DNA of 64,000 nt, from positions 310,555 to 374,554 of the forward strand of contig NISF01000005.1 of the NCBI GenBank assembly GCA_002270295.1. The letters run 5' to 3'. The position numbers and the translations under genes are program-made. Below are positions 46,583 through 56,460 of the stretch, one piece after another; the stretch's first letter is position 1, and every line of letters begins with the position of its first letter. This DNA is from Enterobacter sp. 10-1 (lineage in GTDB: Bacteria > Pseudomonadota > Gammaproteobacteria > Enterobacterales > Enterobacteriaceae). The notes beneath the pieces are model-generated. The model did not search any database, was not told the origin of the DNA, and saw only the letters and a program-made list of their open reading frames with translations.

Positions 46583-47140
46583 TTACTGAATGGTCAGGGT
46601 ATTGATGATGTTTTCCGCAGCAGTTTGCGCCTGCTGCTGGTTGTCTGCCGGCAGAGTGATCTGCAGGGTCAGCAATTTATCATCCACCTTGCCGAGAAGC
46701 ACCGAAGACCAGGCGGTCTGTCCTTTGGCGGAGATGATGCTGTCCAGCTGCTGCAGCGTGTGGCCTTTGATCTCAACGGATTTATTGGTCACGACCTGCA
46801 GCTGCGGATCGCGGCTGCGCTGCTGCTCTTCCAGGCGCTGAGCCAGTACGGCTAAATCTTCATTGGTGCTGTCACCCACAATCACGATCACCGCTTTCTG
46901 ACCTGTTACATCAGAATAGACGTGCATGTTGTTGGCCTGAGTACCCAGCTTACCGCTCTGGTCGGTCATCCCTGCAGGCAGGGAGAAGCTCAGCTTGCCG
47001 TCCAGCAGGCTCACGGTTTGTCCGCTGGCGTTGCTTTCAGCCGCAGCCCCTTCGGTTGGCGCTTTTGAATCGCTGTTATCACAGGCCGCGAGGCCCATAA
47101 CCAGCAGGCCAATACCGACATATTTAACCAAATTGCGCAT
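46583..47140 (-). CDS. dcrB: lipoprotein DcrB
   Basis: Inner-membrane/periplasmic lipoprotein required for phage C1 DNA entry in E. coli. 185 residues, the E. coli length, with lipobox LAAC. The start at 47140 is chosen over 47146 because AAGGAAG is at the proper distance for it. The whole protein is closely similar to E. coli DcrB ([20 protein letters not shown]). Confidence 0.95.
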   Translation of the reverse strand: MRNLVKYVGIGLLVMGLAACDNSDSKAPTEGAAAESNASGQTVSLLDGKLSFSLPAGMTDQSGKLGTQANNMHVYSDVTGQKAVIVIVGDSTNEDLAVLAQRLEEQQRSRDPQLQVVTNKSVEIKGHTLQQLDSIISAKGQTAWSSVLLGKVDDKLLTLQITLPADNQQQAQTAAENIINTLTIQ

Positions 47141-47213
47141 TGACATCTTCCTTTCGATAAACGGCCATTAACGGCTCATTCGCTTATCTTATCACATCAG
47201 TCTGTGAGTACTC

Positions 47214-47879
47214 TTAACCTGGCTGCAATGCTGACAAATCAGATTTATCTGCCATTTTTTTCAGCAGCATATTCAACAACATGCCGTACATCGGCAGGAA
47301 GAATACGATGCTAATCAGCACCTTGAAACAGTAGTCGACGATGGCGATTTCTCCCCAGTGGGCCGCCATAAAGGGGTCCGGGCTACGCCAGAAGGCGATA
47401 AAGAAAAAGGCCAGCGTATCGCTGACGTTGCCAAACAGCGTGGAGGCGGTTGGCGCCAGCCACCAGCGGCGATTTTGCCGCAGGCGGTTAAAGACGTGGA
47501 CGTCGAGGATCTGCCCCAGCGCATAGGCCATAAAGCTGGCGACAGCGATACGCGCCACGAACAGGTTGAAGTGGGCGAGTGCGGCAAAGCCCTGCCATTC
47601 GCCCATATAAAACAGAGCGGAGACGCCGTAGGAGATCAGCAGCGCCGGGACCATCACCGCGAGGATGATGCGTCGCGCCAGCGGTGCGCCAAAAATGCGT
47701 ACCGTCAGATCGGTGGCGAGGAAAATAAACGGAAAGCTGAACGCGCCCCAGGTGGTATGGAAACCAAAAATGGAGATCGGTAGCTGCACCAGATAGTTAC
47801 TGGAGGTGATCACCAGCAAATGGAATAGCGATAGCCAGACCAGCGCTTTTTTACGCTGTACGGTAGTAAAGGGATTCAT
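47214..47879 (-). CDS. yhhQ: queuosine precursor (7-cyano-7-deazaguanine) transporter YhhQ
   Basis: Inner-membrane VUT-family transporter for preQ0/preQ1, 221 residues with six hydrophobic segments. The family motif FPFIFLATDLTVRIFGAP is near residues 50-67. It is upstream of dcrB on the same strand. A possible leader hairpin (TTGGG...CCCAA near 47968-47986) is visible. No riboswitch could be assigned. Confidence 0.93.
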   Translation of the reverse strand: MNPFTTVQRKKALVWLSLFHLLVITSSNYLVQLPISIFGFHTTWGAFSFPFIFLATDLTVRIFGAPLARRIILAVMVPALLISYGVSALFYMGEWQGFAALAHFNLFVARIAVASFMAYALGQILDVHVFNRLRQNRRWWLAPTASTLFGNVSDTLAFFFIAFWRSPDPFMAAHWGEIAIVDYCFKVLISIVFFLPMYGMLLNMLLKKMADKSDLSALQPG

Positions 47880-48112
47880 ATTGTGACCTTTTTATGCCCG
47901 TTATCCTTCAGGCTGCAGAGGCGTCGCCGCTTGTCTACAACACGAATGAGTGAGGGACTGAAATTTGGGGTGAGGGAACCCAATTAAAAACGGCTGCATG
48001 ATACTGCGTTGGGGGCGTAATGCAACGGTTGTTTTTCGCGCAAACGTTAACCTGGCTTGCGTCGCGTGCGGGTGGCGGTAAACTAGGGCCGTTTTGTTAA
48101 CGTGAGATGAAA

Positions 48113-48358
48113 ATGAGCGAACTTTTTTCCACTCCTGACCACACTTTGGATGCGCAGGGGCTGCGTTGCCCGGAGCCGGTAATGATGGTGCGCAAAGCCG
48201 TGCGTACGATGCCGGTTGGCGAGACGCTGCTGATTATCGCCGACGATCCGGCGACAACCCGCGATATTCCCGGCTTTTGCCGCTTTATGGAACATGAGCT
48301 GGTTGCCCAGGAAATTAGCGCGCTGCCGTACCGCTATTTGATTCGCAAAAACCACTGA
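48113..48358 (+). CDS. tusA: sulfur carrier protein TusA
   Basis: 81-residue sulfurtransferase relay protein that passes persulfide sulfur from IscS to TusBCD for 2-thiouridine tRNA modification. The acceptor Cys19 is in LRCPEP. An in-frame ATG at 48107 would add two residues; 48113 gives the E. coli length. Convergent with zntA. Confidence 0.95.
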   Translation: MSELFSTPDHTLDAQGLRCPEPVMMVRKAVRTMPVGETLLIIADDPATTRDIPGFCRFMEHELVAQEISALPYRYLIRKNH

Positions 48359-48397
48359 GCTCCCCGCTAAGCGCAGCGCCGCCGGGGAGCGTGTCCG

Positions 48398-50590
48398 CTA
48401 CTTCTGGCGTAACAGCCGCAGGGCGTTGGCGGTGACCAGCACCGTGGCTCCGGTATCCGCCAGCACCGCCAGCCACAGTCCGGTCAGGCCGAGCAGCGTG
48501 GTTATCAGGAAAATCCCCTTCAGACCCAGCGCAATCGCAATGTTCTGCCGGATGTTGGCATGGGTGGCGCGAGCCAGCGAAATCATCTGCGCCAGGCCGG
48601 TTAAGCGGTTATGGGTTAACGCCGCATCGGCGGTCTCCAGCGCCACGTCGGTGCCGCTGCCCATCGCAATACCGATGGTGGCCGCCTTCATGGCCGGCGC
48701 GTCGTTGATGCCGTCGCCGACCATCGCCAGCGGCGCTTCGGCGTTGAGCGCCATCACCGCCGTGACCTTATCTGCAGGCAGCAGCCCGGCGCGGAACGTC
48801 AGCCCCAGCTCGTTGGCGATGGCCGCCGCCGCGCGCGGGTTATCGCCGGTCAGGATCACCCCCTGCACGCCGAGCTGATGCAGATCTTCCACCGCCTGGC
48901 GGGCGTCGTCGCGCAGGGTATCGCGCAGCGCCAGAATGCCGAGCAGGATATCCTCACGTAGCACCAGCACCACCGTTTGGCCGGCGCTCTCCAGCTGCTG
49001 GATCTGCTCTTCGTACTCGGCCGCCGCCCCATTACCCGCCGCGCAAATTAACACCCGGCGGCCGGCAACTTCAGCTTCTATACCGGAACCGGCCAGCGCG
49101 CGCTGGGCGCTGGCGGCCGGGATGCTCAGCCCTCGCTGCTCCGCTTCGCGGACAATGGCCTGGGCCAGCGGATGGCTGGAGCCTTGCTCCACCGCGGCGG
49201 CCAGCGCCAGCAGGCCGTTCTCATCGATGTCGGCGGTGACAATCGCCGCGCTTACGCGCGGCTGGCCGACGGTCAGGGTGCCGGTTTTATCAAAGGCGAC
49301 CTGGCGAACCTGCCCGAGCTGTTCAAGCGCGGCGCCGCCTTTAATCAACGCGCCGCGACGGGCCGCGACCGCCAGCCCGGAGGTGATTGCCGCCGGGGTT
49401 GAAATGACCAGCGCGCACGGGCAGCCGATCAGCAGCAGCGTCAGCCCTTTGTAGATCCACGGTAGCCAGGCGCTGGCAAAAAACAGCGGCGGTACGATGG
49501 CCACCAGCAGGGCGACGAGCATAATGGCCGGGGTATAAATACGGCTAAAGCGATCGATAAAGCGTTCAATGGGCGCCCGGCGCTCTTCGGCTTCTTCAAT
49601 CAGCTTCAGGATACGATCGATAGCGCTGTCGCCGGGTTCAGAGATAACCGTCAGCTGCACCAGACGATCGACGCTGGTTGCGCCTGCCGCCACGCGTTCG
49701 CCGGAGCTGCGTTCCACCGGGACGGATTCGCCGGTTAACGCGCTTTCATCGAAGCTGGCAAACGGCGTCATCAGCCGACCATCGGCGGGCAGGCGCCCGC
49801 CGGCGGCGACCTCAATCAGATCGCCGGGGCGCAGGTCGCGCTGGGCGACGGTTTCCCGCACGCCGTCGCGGACCCGCGTGGCGGTATCGGGCTTCAGGGC
49901 CATAAGCGCGCTGACGCCCTGGCGAGCGCGGCTGGCGGCCCAGCCTTCAAGGCGTTCGCCGATCAGGAACAGCAGCAGCACCATTGCGGCTTCGGCGGTT
50001 GCGCCGATAAACAGCGCCCCGATGGCCGCGACGCTCATTAGCGTTTCAATGGCGAACCAGCTGCCGCTTTTGATCAGCCGCAGCGCCTGGCGCGCGACCG
50101 GCCATAGGCCAACGAGGGTGGTGGCAGCGAAGGCCAGCTCGCCGAAGGGGTGATTAAACTGCTCCAGTCCCCAGCTCAGGGCCATCATCAGCACCAGGGT
50201 TATCAGCGGCAGATTATCCCGCAGCCAGGAGGTTTCCCGCTGCGGAGTATTCTCATCTCGCAGCGTATAGCCCGCCGCGCGTACCGCGCTTTCCACCTGC
50301 GGGCGGATATCGCTCCCGGCGTTCACCAGCAGCTTTTCCGTGGCAAACAGCACCTGCACCTGGCTGACGCCCGGCACCTGGCGTACGGCATTCTCCACCT
50401 TCCGGGCGCAGGCGGCGCAGTCCATGCCGTCGACCAGCCAGCTGTAGCGCGCGGTTTCCAGGGGTTCTTCGCGGGTTTGCGCCGCGCAGGAGGAGTCCGT
50501 ACAGCAGCTGTCAGGCTGTGCGGCAGCGGGCTTTAATTTGAATGACGAGAACTGTGGGACTTTTTTATCCTGAGCTTCTGGAGTCGACAT
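48398..50590 (-). CDS. zntA: Zn(II)/Cd(II)/Pb(II)-exporting P-type ATPase ZntA
   Basis: Inner-membrane P1B-type ATPase of 730 residues (732 in E. coli). The N-terminal metal-binding domain has DSCCTDSSC and GMDCAAC. The core has the TGES motif, the transmembrane metal site CPC in IGCPCALVIS and the phosphorylation motif DKTGTLT. A ZntR-type promoter precedes it. Confidence 0.97.
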   Translation of the reverse strand: MSTPEAQDKKVPQFSSFKLKPAAAQPDSCCTDSSCAAQTREEPLETARYSWLVDGMDCAACARKVENAVRQVPGVSQVQVLFATEKLLVNAGSDIRPQVESAVRAAGYTLRDENTPQRETSWLRDNLPLITLVLMMALSWGLEQFNHPFGELAFAATTLVGLWPVARQALRLIKSGSWFAIETLMSVAAIGALFIGATAEAAMVLLLFLIGERLEGWAASRARQGVSALMALKPDTATRVRDGVRETVAQRDLRPGDLIEVAAGGRLPADGRLMTPFASFDESALTGESVPVERSSGERVAAGATSVDRLVQLTVISEPGDSAIDRILKLIEEAEERRAPIERFIDRFSRIYTPAIMLVALLVAIVPPLFFASAWLPWIYKGLTLLLIGCPCALVISTPAAITSGLAVAARRGALIKGGAALEQLGQVRQVAFDKTGTLTVGQPRVSAAIVTADIDENGLLALAAAVEQGSSHPLAQAIVREAEQRGLSIPAASAQRALAGSGIEAEVAGRRVLICAAGNGAAAEYEEQIQQLESAGQTVVLVLREDILLGILALRDTLRDDARQAVEDLHQLGVQGVILTGDNPRAAAAIANELGLTFRAGLLPADKVTAVMALNAEAPLAMVGDGINDAPAMKAATIGIAMGSGTDVALETADAALTHNRLTGLAQMISLARATHANIRQNIAIALGLKGIFLITTLLGLTGLWLAVLADTGATVLVTANALRLLRQK

Positions 50591-50628
50591 GACACCCTCC
50601 GGGTAATGATAATTTTCTCATTGCCCAG

Positions 50629-50660
50629 AGGATACACTTTGGAGTCGACTCCAGAGTCAA
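50629..50660 (-). promoter_or_regulatory. MerR-type zntA promoter with ZntR operator
   Basis: On the minus strand TTGACT (50655-50660) and TATCCT (50629-50634) are 20 bp apart, the stretched spacer of MerR-family promoters. The spacer is an imperfect palindrome centred on GGAGTCGACTCC, matching the E. coli zntA operator. ZntR with Zn(II) would twist it into an active promoter. Confidence 0.92.
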
Positions 50661-50668
50661 GCGCTAAA

Positions 50669-51295
50669 TTAGAGGTACAGCGCGCGAACGATCAGGAAGT
50701 GCCCGGCGAAGTAAAATGCGGCGGCAATCGCGTTATCGGCGCGGAAGCGGCGGCGATAGTGGCTGACCAGCCAGACAATATTACCCAGCAGCAGGAAGGC
50801 GGCGCCGATAAAGCCGGAGAGCGCGGTATCGGTCGGGCGCACGAACCACAGTTCGCCCGCCAGCCAGACCATTACCAGCGTCATGCCGATAAAGGTGAAG
50901 ACCGGCAGACGCATCTCTTCCAGCCGGCTCCAGATAACCGCCAGCAGCAGCGCGCCAACGACCAGCAGCACCAGCGGCAGCGGCCAGAAAAATGACAGCG
51001 TCATCTGGCTGGCAAACCAGATGGTATAGAGCAGATGCGAAAGGAAAAATGCGCCGACGGCGTACATCACCCGCTGGCGCGGCAGCAGCGTCAGCGCGTC
51101 GCCGAGCAGCGAGGCGCACAGGCCGGCCAGCACCAGATAGCTGATGGCGTTGAACATGGGCGCCTGCCAGGCAAGGAGCAGCAGCAGAATCAGCGTGACG
51201 GGTTTAAACAACCAACGTTGCCAGGTTGGTCCACGGTAGGACGCATCGACGTAAAGCCATGCGGAAAAACAGACAGCAATAAACGACCAAAGCAT
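50669..51295 (-). CDS. yhhN: TMEM86/lysoplasmalogenase-family membrane protein YhhN
   Basis: 208-residue polytopic inner-membrane protein with about eight helices, same length and locus as E. coli YhhN. The TMEM86 family includes eukaryotic lysoplasmalogenases; the bacterial role is unproven. Confidence 0.9.
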   Translation of the reverse strand: MLWSFIAVCFSAWLYVDASYRGPTWQRWLFKPVTLILLLLLAWQAPMFNAISYLVLAGLCASLLGDALTLLPRQRVMYAVGAFFLSHLLYTIWFASQMTLSFFWPLPLVLLVVGALLLAVIWSRLEEMRLPVFTFIGMTLVMVWLAGELWFVRPTDTALSGFIGAAFLLLGNIVWLVSHYRRRFRADNAIAAAFYFAGHFLIVRALYL

Positions 51296-51477
51296 AGTGA
51301 GTCCCTGTATCTGTTATCGCTATACCCGCCGCCTTTCAAGCCGTAACCCGAAATGCATAGGGTATAAGTAGTTGTACTGACGGTACTAAAACTCAGTGTA
51401 GTGGCTCGGGCGGGCAGATGACAATGTTAATCAAGGCGCGGTATGCTTATTCCTGAGAATTCTTATGGGTAAGATGA

Positions 51478-51837
51478 ATGAGCAAGATCCCGCTGTTTTT
51501 TATTATTGTCGTGGCCATCATTGTGATAGCGGCATCGGTTCGCTACGCGCAGCAGCGACGGGAAAGCAGGGACAACGACGCCGCGCCGCTGCTGCAAAGG
51601 CAGGTGGTGGTGAGTAACAAACGGGAAAAGGTGGTTAACGATCGCCGTTCGCGCCAGCAAACCGTCGCTCCGGCCGGCAGCGAAATGCGCTATGAGGCCA
51701 GCTTCAGGCCGGAAACCGGCGGGCTCGACGTCAGCTTTCGTCTTGAAGAGGCGCAGTATCATGCGCTTAGCGTCGGCGACAGGGGCATGCTGAGCTACAA
51801 AGGCTCAAGGTTTGTCGCGTTTACGCCAGATCCCTGA
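51478..51837 (+). CDS. yhhM: DUF2500-family membrane-anchored protein YhhM
   Basis: 119-residue protein with one N-terminal hydrophobic helix (about 4-22) and a soluble C-terminal domain with VVVSNKREKVVNDRRSRQQ, as in E. coli YhhM. Function unknown. It is convergent with yhhL. Confidence 0.9.
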   Translation: MSKIPLFFIIVVAIIVIAASVRYAQQRRESRDNDAAPLLQRQVVVSNKREKVVNDRRSRQQTVAPAGSEMRYEASFRPETGGLDVSFRLEEAQYHALSVGDRGMLSYKGSRFVAFTPDP

Positions 51838-51848
51838 GCCTGCCGCCA

Positions 51849-52127
51849 TCACTTCTTACGCAGCGTAGCCTTGAGCTTTTTCTGCCAGGCGACCAGCTCG
51901 AACACGCCGAAGATAAAAATGCGCACCTGCTCGAAGCGGCCCAGCGGCGGCGCATCTTTGGGCTGAGTGGCTTTCAGCAGCGTCAGCTGCAGGCCGTGCA
52001 TCAGGATCATAAAGATAAGCGCGACGTTAACGAAAATATTCAGCGGCTTAGGGAAAGGCTGAAACAGGTTTAAGAGCAAAAACGCCCATACGCATAGCAT
52101 CAGTACCCGGCCTAGATTAATCAGCAT
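51849..52127 (-). CDS. yhhL: DUF1145-type membrane protein YhhL
   Basis: 92-residue protein with two hydrophobic helices, orthologue of E. coli YhhL (89 residues). The ATG at 52127 is chosen because the longer frame runs into rsmD. It overlaps the end of rsmD by 11 bp, so they are co-transcribed. Function unknown. Confidence 0.88.
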   Translation of the reverse strand: MLINLGRVLMLCVWAFLLLNLFQPFPKPLNIFVNVALIFMILMHGLQLTLLKATQPKDAPPLGRFEQVRIFIFGVFELVAWQKKLKATLRKK

Positions 52128-52713
52128 TCTTCTCTCCTTGTGCCTCTCGTTGATAGAGGCGGTAGGCGACCTGTCCGGCCACTTTCTCACGATACAGGTG
52201 CCAGCCTGCCGGTACCGGCGGTAGCCCATTTTCGACTTCACTCTCGACGTAGATCAGCGCTTCGTCGGCGAGCCAGCCGTTACTCTCCAGCAGCCGCAGC
52301 GTCTCTTCCAGCAGCCCTTTGCGGAACGGCGGGTCGACGAACGCTATCTGGTGCGGCGTGCCGGGCTGATTAAGCCAGGTCAGGGTATTGGCGTTGACCA
52401 CCGTGCCGTTGCTGGCTTTCAGGGTCGCCAGGTTTTTCTGCAGCTGTTGGGCAACGCCGCGCTCCATCTCCAGCAGCGTGGTGCTGCCCGCGTAGCGGGA
52501 TAGCGCCTCCAGCCCCAGCGCGCCGCTGCCGGCAAAGCAGTCAAGGCAGCGCGCGTCGACCATAGACGGCGCCAGCCAGTTAAAAAGGGTTTCACGAACC
52601 CGGTCGGTGGTCGGGCGCAGGCCCGGGCTCTCCGGCACCGGTAATTTTCGGCCCCGCCACTGTCCGCCGATAATGCGGATCTGGCCGCTGCCTGCGTGGT
52701 TTGGTTTCTTCAT
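52117..52713 (-). CDS. rsmD: 16S rRNA (guanine966-N2) methyltransferase RsmD
   Basis: 198-residue SAM-dependent methyltransferase, E. coli length. The SAM-binding segment DCFAGSGALGLEALSR and the catalytic VDPPF motif are present. An upstream in-frame TTG (52725) is not needed: the ATG at 52713 has a ribosome site and matches the family N-terminus MKKPNH. It is divergent from ftsY. Confidence 0.95.
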   Translation of the reverse strand: MKKPNHAGSGQIRIIGGQWRGRKLPVPESPGLRPTTDRVRETLFNWLAPSMVDARCLDCFAGSGALGLEALSRYAGSTTLLEMERGVAQQLQKNLATLKASNGTVVNANTLTWLNQPGTPHQIAFVDPPFRKGLLEETLRLLESNGWLADEALIYVESEVENGLPPVPAGWHLYREKVAGQVAYRLYQREAQGEKNAD

Positions 52714-52905
52714 CTCTCTGCTCAAGTCTTAACTTCCAGCCTGCTATTCTAGCGATCGAAGGCGGATGACGAAACCTTAATCCGGGGGCGGTGATGCGCG
52801 TTAAGTTAAGTGATAGACTATCTGACTAATTTCATTATTTTTCAGCTTCCGCGACAGATATGCCGAAGCTGTGCCATGAATAATCAGCGAGGAGTGTAGT
52901 CGCAA

Positions 52906-54480
52906 ATGGCGAAAGAGAAAAAACGTGGCTTCTTTTCCTGGCTGGGCTTTGGACAAAAAGAGCAGGCGCAGGAAACAGAAGTTGAGCAAAAAGTAGAAGG
53001 GCTGCAGGAAGCTGCGGAACAGGCTCCCGCAGCGCCGGCTGAGGCCGTTGTTGCGCCTGAAGCCGAGGCGGAGCGCGCCCCGGCGGCAGAGAAAGAGGAC
53101 GCGGAGGCCTTTGCCGCTGACGTCGTTGAGGTCACCGAACAGGTTGTCGAAAGCGAGCTGCCGCATCCGGTGGCGGCGGCAGAATCCGCCGTTGAAGAGA
53201 TTGCTCCGCCGGTCGCCGCGACAGACGATGCGCCGGCCGTTGGCGAAGTGGAAGAAGAACTTGCCGCCGAGCCGGCTGTCGTAGAGCCGGAAGCTGCGCA
53301 AGCCGCCGTCGAAGAAACGGCGGTGGAAGAGCCGCTGGTGGAAGACGTTATTGCCCAGCCGGCGGTTGCCGAAGCGCTTGTTGAACAGCTGCCGGAAGAG
53401 GTTGTCGCCCAGCCGCAGGCTGCCGTCGTTGAAGAGGCGCTGATTGAGGATGAGCCTGCGCTGTCGGACGACGAGCTGGAAGCCCAGGCGCTGGCGGCAG
53501 AAGCTGAGGAGCAGAGCGAGCCGCAGGAAGCCGCCCAGATCGAGCAGGAGAAGCCGACAAAAGAAGGTTTCTTCGCCCGACTCAAGCGCAGCCTGGTTAA
53601 AACCAAACAGAACCTCGGTTCCGGATTTATCAGTCTGTTCCGCGGCAAAAAAATAGATGATGATCTCTTCGAAGAGCTGGAAGAGCAGCTGCTGATCGCC
53701 GACGTTGGCGTGGAAACGACCCGTAAGATTATTACCCACCTTACCGAAGGCGCCAGCCGTAAGCAGCTCCGCGATGCCGAAGCGCTGTATGGCCTGCTGA
53801 AAGAAGAGATGGGCGATATTCTGGCTAAAGTTGACGAGCCGCTGAACGTTGAAGGGAAAACGCCGTTTGTTATTCTGATGGTTGGCGTCAACGGGGTGGG
53901 TAAAACCACGACCATCGGCAAGCTGGCGCGTCAGTTTGAGCAGCAGGGTAAGTCGGTCATGCTGGCCGCGGGGGATACCTTCCGCGCCGCCGCGGTAGAG
54001 CAGCTGCAGGTCTGGGGTCAGCGTAATAATATCCCGGTGATTGCGCAGCATACCGGCGCGGACTCGGCTTCGGTTATTTTCGACGCCATTCAGGCCGCCA
54101 AGGCGCGCAACGTTGACGTCCTGATTGCCGATACGGCGGGCCGTCTGCAGAATAAATCGCACCTGATGGAAGAGCTGAAGAAAATCGTCCGCGTGATGAA
54201 GAAGCTGGACGAAGATGCCCCGCATGAAGTGATGCTGACAATTGATGCCAGCACCGGGCAGAACGCGATTAGCCAGGCCAAACTGTTCCATGAGGCCGTT
54301 GGCCTGACCGGCATCACGCTGACGAAGCTGGACGGTACCGCGAAAGGTGGGGTTATCTTCTCGGTCGCTGACCAGTTCGGTATTCCGATTCGCTATATTG
54401 GCGTCGGTGAACGTATTGAGGATCTGCGTCCGTTTAATGCGGGCGACTTTATTGAGGCACTTTTTGCCCGAGAGGATTAA
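52906..54480 (+). CDS. ftsY: signal recognition particle receptor FtsY
   Basis: SRP receptor GTPase of 524 residues, against 497 in E. coli. A basic N-terminus is followed by an acidic Ala/Glu/Val/Pro-rich A domain (about 20-215), longer than in E. coli and repetitive. Then come the N domain and the GTPase G domain with GVNGVGKTT (327-335) and DTAGRLQ. It targets ribosome-SRP complexes to the membrane. First gene of the ftsYEX operon. Confidence 0.97.
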   Translation: MAKEKKRGFFSWLGFGQKEQAQETEVEQKVEGLQEAAEQAPAAPAEAVVAPEAEAERAPAAEKEDAEAFAADVVEVTEQVVESELPHPVAAAESAVEEIAPPVAATDDAPAVGEVEEELAAEPAVVEPEAAQAAVEETAVEEPLVEDVIAQPAVAEALVEQLPEEVVAQPQAAVVEEALIEDEPALSDDELEAQALAAEAEEQSEPQEAAQIEQEKPTKEGFFARLKRSLVKTKQNLGSGFISLFRGKKIDDDLFEELEEQLLIADVGVETTRKIITHLTEGASRKQLRDAEALYGLLKEEMGDILAKVDEPLNVEGKTPFVILMVGVNGVGKTTTIGKLARQFEQQGKSVMLAAGDTFRAAAVEQLQVWGQRNNIPVIAQHTGADSASVIFDAIQAAKARNVDVLIADTAGRLQNKSHLMEELKKIVRVMKKLDEDAPHEVMLTIDASTGQNAISQAKLFHEAVGLTGITLTKLDGTAKGGVIFSVADQFGIPIRYIGVGERIEDLRPFNAGDFIEALFARED

Positions 54481-54482
54481 TA

Positions 54483-55151
54483 ATGATTCGCTTTGAACAA
54501 GTCAGCAAAGCCTATCTCGGTGGGAGACAAGCGCTGCAGGGGGTGAACTTCCACCTGCAGTCGGGCGAGATGGCGTTCCTGACCGGCCACTCCGGCGCGG
54601 GGAAAAGTACCCTGCTCAAGCTTATCTGCGGCATCGAGCGGCCGAGCGCCGGCAAAATTTTGTTCGGCGGCCACGATATTAGCCGCCTGAAGAGCCGGGA
54701 GGTGCCGTTTTTGCGCCGCCAGATCGGCATGATTTTCCAGGATCACCACCTGCTGATGGATCGTACCGTGTTTGACAACGTGGCGATCCCGCTGATTATT
54801 GCCGGCGCCAGCGGGGATGATATCCGCCGCCGGGTATCGGCCGCGCTGGATAAAGTCGGGCTGCTGGACAAAGCGAAAAATCTTCCTATCCAACTCTCCG
54901 GCGGTGAGCAGCAGCGCGTGGGCATCGCCCGCGCGGTGGTGAACAAGCCTGCGGTGCTGCTGGCGGATGAACCGACCGGTAACCTCGATGAGGCGCTCTC
55001 GGAGGGGATTTTACGTCTGTTTGAAGAATTTAACCGCGTAGGGGTAACGGTTCTGATGGCGACGCACGACCTGGGGCTGATTTCCAGTCGTTCGTATCGC
55101 ATGCTGACCCTGAGCGACGGGCATATGCACGGAGGCCACTGGGGTGAATAA
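54483..55151 (+). CDS. ftsE: cell division ATP-binding protein FtsE
   Basis: 222-residue ABC ATPase partnering FtsX at the septum to control peptidoglycan amidase activation. Walker [10 protein letters not shown] is at 35-43, the signature [12 protein letters not shown] and Walker [12 protein letters not shown] follow. It starts 2 bp after ftsY and overlaps ftsX by 8 bp. Confidence 0.97.
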   Translation: MIRFEQVSKAYLGGRQALQGVNFHLQSGEMAFLTGHSGAGKSTLLKLICGIERPSAGKILFGGHDISRLKSREVPFLRRQIGMIFQDHHLLMDRTVFDNVAIPLIIAGASGDDIRRRVSAALDKVGLLDKAKNLPIQLSGGEQQRVGIARAVVNKPAVLLADEPTGNLDEALSEGILRLFEEFNRVGVTVLMATHDLGLISSRSYRMLTLSDGHMHGGHWGE

Positions 55152-56196
55152 GCGCGAGGCAATAAACCACATTCGCCAGTTTGGCAGCCGATTTGACCGC
55201 ATCCGCAATGCCGCAGGGGCAGGCGGTGGGCGCAATGCGCCGAAGCGGCCGAAAGCGGCGCCGAATCCGGCTTCCCGGAAAAGTAACGTTTTCAATGAGC
55301 AGGTGCGCTATGCCTGGCACGGCGCGGTTCAGGATCTGAAAAGCACGCCGCTGGCCACCTTCCTGACCATCATGGTCATCGCCATTTCGCTGACGCTGCC
55401 GAGCGTGTGCTACATGGTGTACAAAAACGTTAACAGCGCGGCGTCGCAGTACTATCCATCGCCGCAGATCACCGTTTATCTGGAGAAGACGCTGGACGAT
55501 GACGCCGCGGCGCGGGTGGTCGGGCAGCTGCAGGCAGAGCAGGGCGTGGAGAAGGTCAACTATCTGTCGCGGGATGAAGCTTTAGGCGAGTTCCGCAACT
55601 GGTCCGGCTTTGGCGGCGCGCTGGATATGCTGGAAGAGAACCCGCTGCCGGCGGTGGCGATTGTCGTGCCGAAGCTGGATTTCCAGGGAACCGACTCCCT
55701 CAACACCCTGCGCGATCGGGTTGCGCATATTCAGGGCGTCGATGAAGTCCGTATGGATGACAGCTGGTTTGCGCGCCTCTCTTCGCTGACCGGGCTGGTT
55801 GGCCGCGTATCGGCGCTGATCGGCGTGCTGATGGTTGCCGCCGTGTTCCTGGTGATCGGCAACAGCGTGCGTCTGAGCATCTTTGCTCGCCGCGATACCA
55901 TCAACGTGCAGAAGCTGATTGGGGCGACCGACGGTTTTATCCTGCGTCCGTTCCTCTACGGCGGTGCGCTGCTGGGCTTCTGCGGCGCATTTTTATCGCT
56001 GATCCTGTCGGAGATTATGGTGATGCGCCTGTCATCAGCGGTAACGGAAGTGGCGAAGGTATTCGGTACCCAGTTTGAGCTCAGCGGCTTAGGCTTCGAC
56101 GAGTGTCTGCTGATGCTGATCGTCTGCTCGATGATTGGCTGGGTCGCGGCCTGGCTGGCGACGGTGCAACATTTACGTCACTTTACTCCCGATTAA
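55144..56196 (+). CDS. ftsX: cell division membrane protein FtsX
   Basis: 350-residue inner-membrane protein (352 in E. coli). The cytoplasmic N-terminus is followed by a first helix (about 70-90), a large periplasmic loop and three C-terminal helices. It starts at GTG (55144) inside ftsE. It couples FtsE ATP hydrolysis to EnvC activation in the periplasm. Confidence 0.96.
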   Translation: MNKREAINHIRQFGSRFDRIRNAAGAGGGRNAPKRPKAAPNPASRKSNVFNEQVRYAWHGAVQDLKSTPLATFLTIMVIAISLTLPSVCYMVYKNVNSAASQYYPSPQITVYLEKTLDDDAAARVVGQLQAEQGVEKVNYLSRDEALGEFRNWSGFGGALDMLEENPLPAVAIVVPKLDFQGTDSLNTLRDRVAHIQGVDEVRMDDSWFARLSSLTGLVGRVSALIGVLMVAAVFLVIGNSVRLSIFARRDTINVQKLIGATDGFILRPFLYGGALLGFCGAFLSLILSEIMVMRLSSAVTEVAKVFGTQFELSGLGFDECLLMLIVCSMIGWVAAWLATVQHLRHFTPD

Positions 56197-56460
56197 AAAT
56201 TTTCTGGTATAATCTTTCCCTGCACTGACTGAATGTCTCTCTGCAGGGAAAGAGTCCCTGTTGTCTCTTCCCTACGCTTCATCTCCATGTCACATTTTGT
56301 GCGTAATGTATTCACACCGTTGCATGGAACTTGTGGATAAAATCACTGTCTGATACTAATGTGGGTGATATTCTCGTTGCTCATAAACGCTGGCATGTTT
56401 GTTGCCCGGTTGTCTAAGCGGGAACTGTCAAGCCAGACGATATCGATTGAGAGGATTTGA
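56197..56460 (+). promoter_or_regulatory. rpoH promoter region: sigma-70 and sigma-E promoters and a DnaA box
   Basis: Features match the E. coli rpoH control region. TATAAT with an upstream TGG lies at 56208-56213. A sigma-E promoter GGAACTT (56326-56332), 15 bp, GTCTGA (56348-56353) follows. A DnaA box, TGTGGATAA (56332-56340, the complement of TTATCCACA), overlaps the sigma-E -35. The transcript start and the start of rpoH would also form the known translational thermosensor. Confidence 0.8.

Noticed and set aside
47880-48060. PreQ1 riboswitch in front of the queuosine precursor transporter yhhQ
   Set aside because: No preQ1-I, II or III consensus could be matched by eye; only a short hairpin is present.
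52801-54291. Long open frames antisense to ftsY, up to 496 codons
   Set aside because: They mirror the repetitive GC-rich ftsY codons, start without a ribosome site and match no family.
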